NCBI GenBank assembly: GCA_033816765.1
Contig: CM066291.1
Span: 3,534,001-3,598,000 of the forward strand
Direction: 5' to 3'
Length of the DNA: 64,000 bases
Source of the DNA: Nothopassalora personata
Lineage: Eukaryota > Ascomycota > Dothideomycetes > Mycosphaerellales > Mycosphaerellaceae
Notes under the pieces: model-generated
What the model saw: only the letters and a program-made list of their open reading frames with translations
The model's database searches: none
What the model was told of the DNA's origin: nothing
Part shown: positions 63,396 to 64,000 of the stretch, piece by piece
Numbering within the stretch: the first letter of the stretch is position 1
Layout of the letters: each line of letters opens with the position of its first letter
Program-made: the position numbers and the translations under genes

Positions 63396-64000
63396 AGTGG
63401 AGATAGTCATTTCTTGAGTTTGAGGTGGGCTCAGTGATAGCTGCTCTGTGCATTGTATGGGTTTTCACAGGAAACGCCTGAACTTCGACAGGAAGACCCT
63501 TGACTTGACATCGTCGACCTCATTGCTCTCTCCCAACGCTCGTGGCCTGGGCTCGATGCGGACTCCGATGCTCGAAAAATGCTGCTCGTATTAGTGGTCC
63601 ACAAAGGCCTACTATTCAGGTGAGCTTGTTTGAAAGGGGAATAATCATGGTCGATCGTAGAATCCACGGATACATGGTCCAGTTTGGCGACACTGCGGCA
63701 ACCGTTGAGGGTTGACATCACCAGCGCGCTGCGAGGGAAGCCTACAGAAAAAGAAGAGGACAGCGATTCCTGAGCCTTGGATATTAGCTTTGTCGTCTGG
63801 ACTTGCAAACCCAGGACAATCGTAACACAGACGAGGTCGTTGCTCATCTTTCTGGCAGCATCGTCCACATCAGCATTTCCTGTTCACTTCTTTGGTAGAT
63901 CCATGGGTTGCTGACAAACGATTATCAGTTCTTGCCAGCTTCCTGTATCGACATCTCAAAAGACTTACCACAGGACCTCTTTTCATCTCCGCCTCGCGGA
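63396..64000. other. Right edge of the window
   Basis: About 600 bp with no recognised feature. If the permease relic extends further, its remains lie here, but I could not trace them. Confidence 0.35.

Overview
This window looks like nuclear DNA of a filamentous ascomycete, most likely a Dothideomycete. The genes are split by short introns (about 48-147 bp, mostly 50-60) with GT..AG ends and CTAAC/CTGAC-like branch sites. The protein set is typical of mould fungi: the signalling mucin Msb2, the palmitoyltransferase Pfa4, a DUF1746/Dsc4-type protein, a DUF6594 membrane protein and small secreted proteins. I see no operons, no CRISPR array, no rRNA and no tRNA gene I would defend.

Layout. 1-2441 is gene-poor upstream DNA of MSB2 (2442-6374, +). 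RFC2 (7552-8898, -) and a DUF1746 gene (9189-10258, +) diverge from a short promoter with two MluI boxes. 10.3-15.5 kb holds poorly resolved or broken genes: F-box-like relics and a frameshifted GH43. 15.4-20.1 kb has a small two-exon gene, an SRm160-like PWI/SR protein and a vacuolar M20 carboxypeptidase. 20.4-23.1 kb has two more F-box-like relics around an intact secreted protein. 23.5-28.8 kb is a compact minus-strand block: pyridoxal kinase with an 11-nt microexon, PCNA with an intron inside the start codon, EMC6, and an unrecognised 257-aa protein. 30.4-37.7 kb has a vezatin-like protein, an unrecognised Cys-rich protein and a 14-TM MFS transporter. 38.2-39.6 kb has an F-box-like relic and a broken paralogue of the secreted protein. 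42.4-45.4 kb is the divergent pair PFA4/CKA1. 45.4-48.5 kb is gene-poor with a short repeat array. 48.5-64 kb mixes intact genes (a DUF7587-like gene, DUF6594, Zn-alcohol dehydrogenase, UGA2) with decayed ones (formate/nitrite transporter, retropepsin-like protein, GH47 mannosidase, amino-acid/GABA permease) and a mariner-like remnant.

How it works together. The intact genes are mostly housekeeping: replication (RFC2, PCNA), splicing, ER and membrane biology (EMC6, DUF1746/Dsc4, Pfa4), CK2 signalling, vitamin B6 and the GABA shunt. The most striking pattern is a contrast. The recognised housekeeping genes carry no reading-frame break. About ten accessory genes next to them (cell-wall enzymes, transporters, F-box-like, effector-like) carry at least a dozen frameshifts or stops. 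I did not find a convincing wholly new system. The best leads are this selective decay, the two CT-repeat frameshifts, the split PCNA start codon, the microexon, and two unexplained repeat structures (41.4-41.7 kb and 47.8-47.9 kb).
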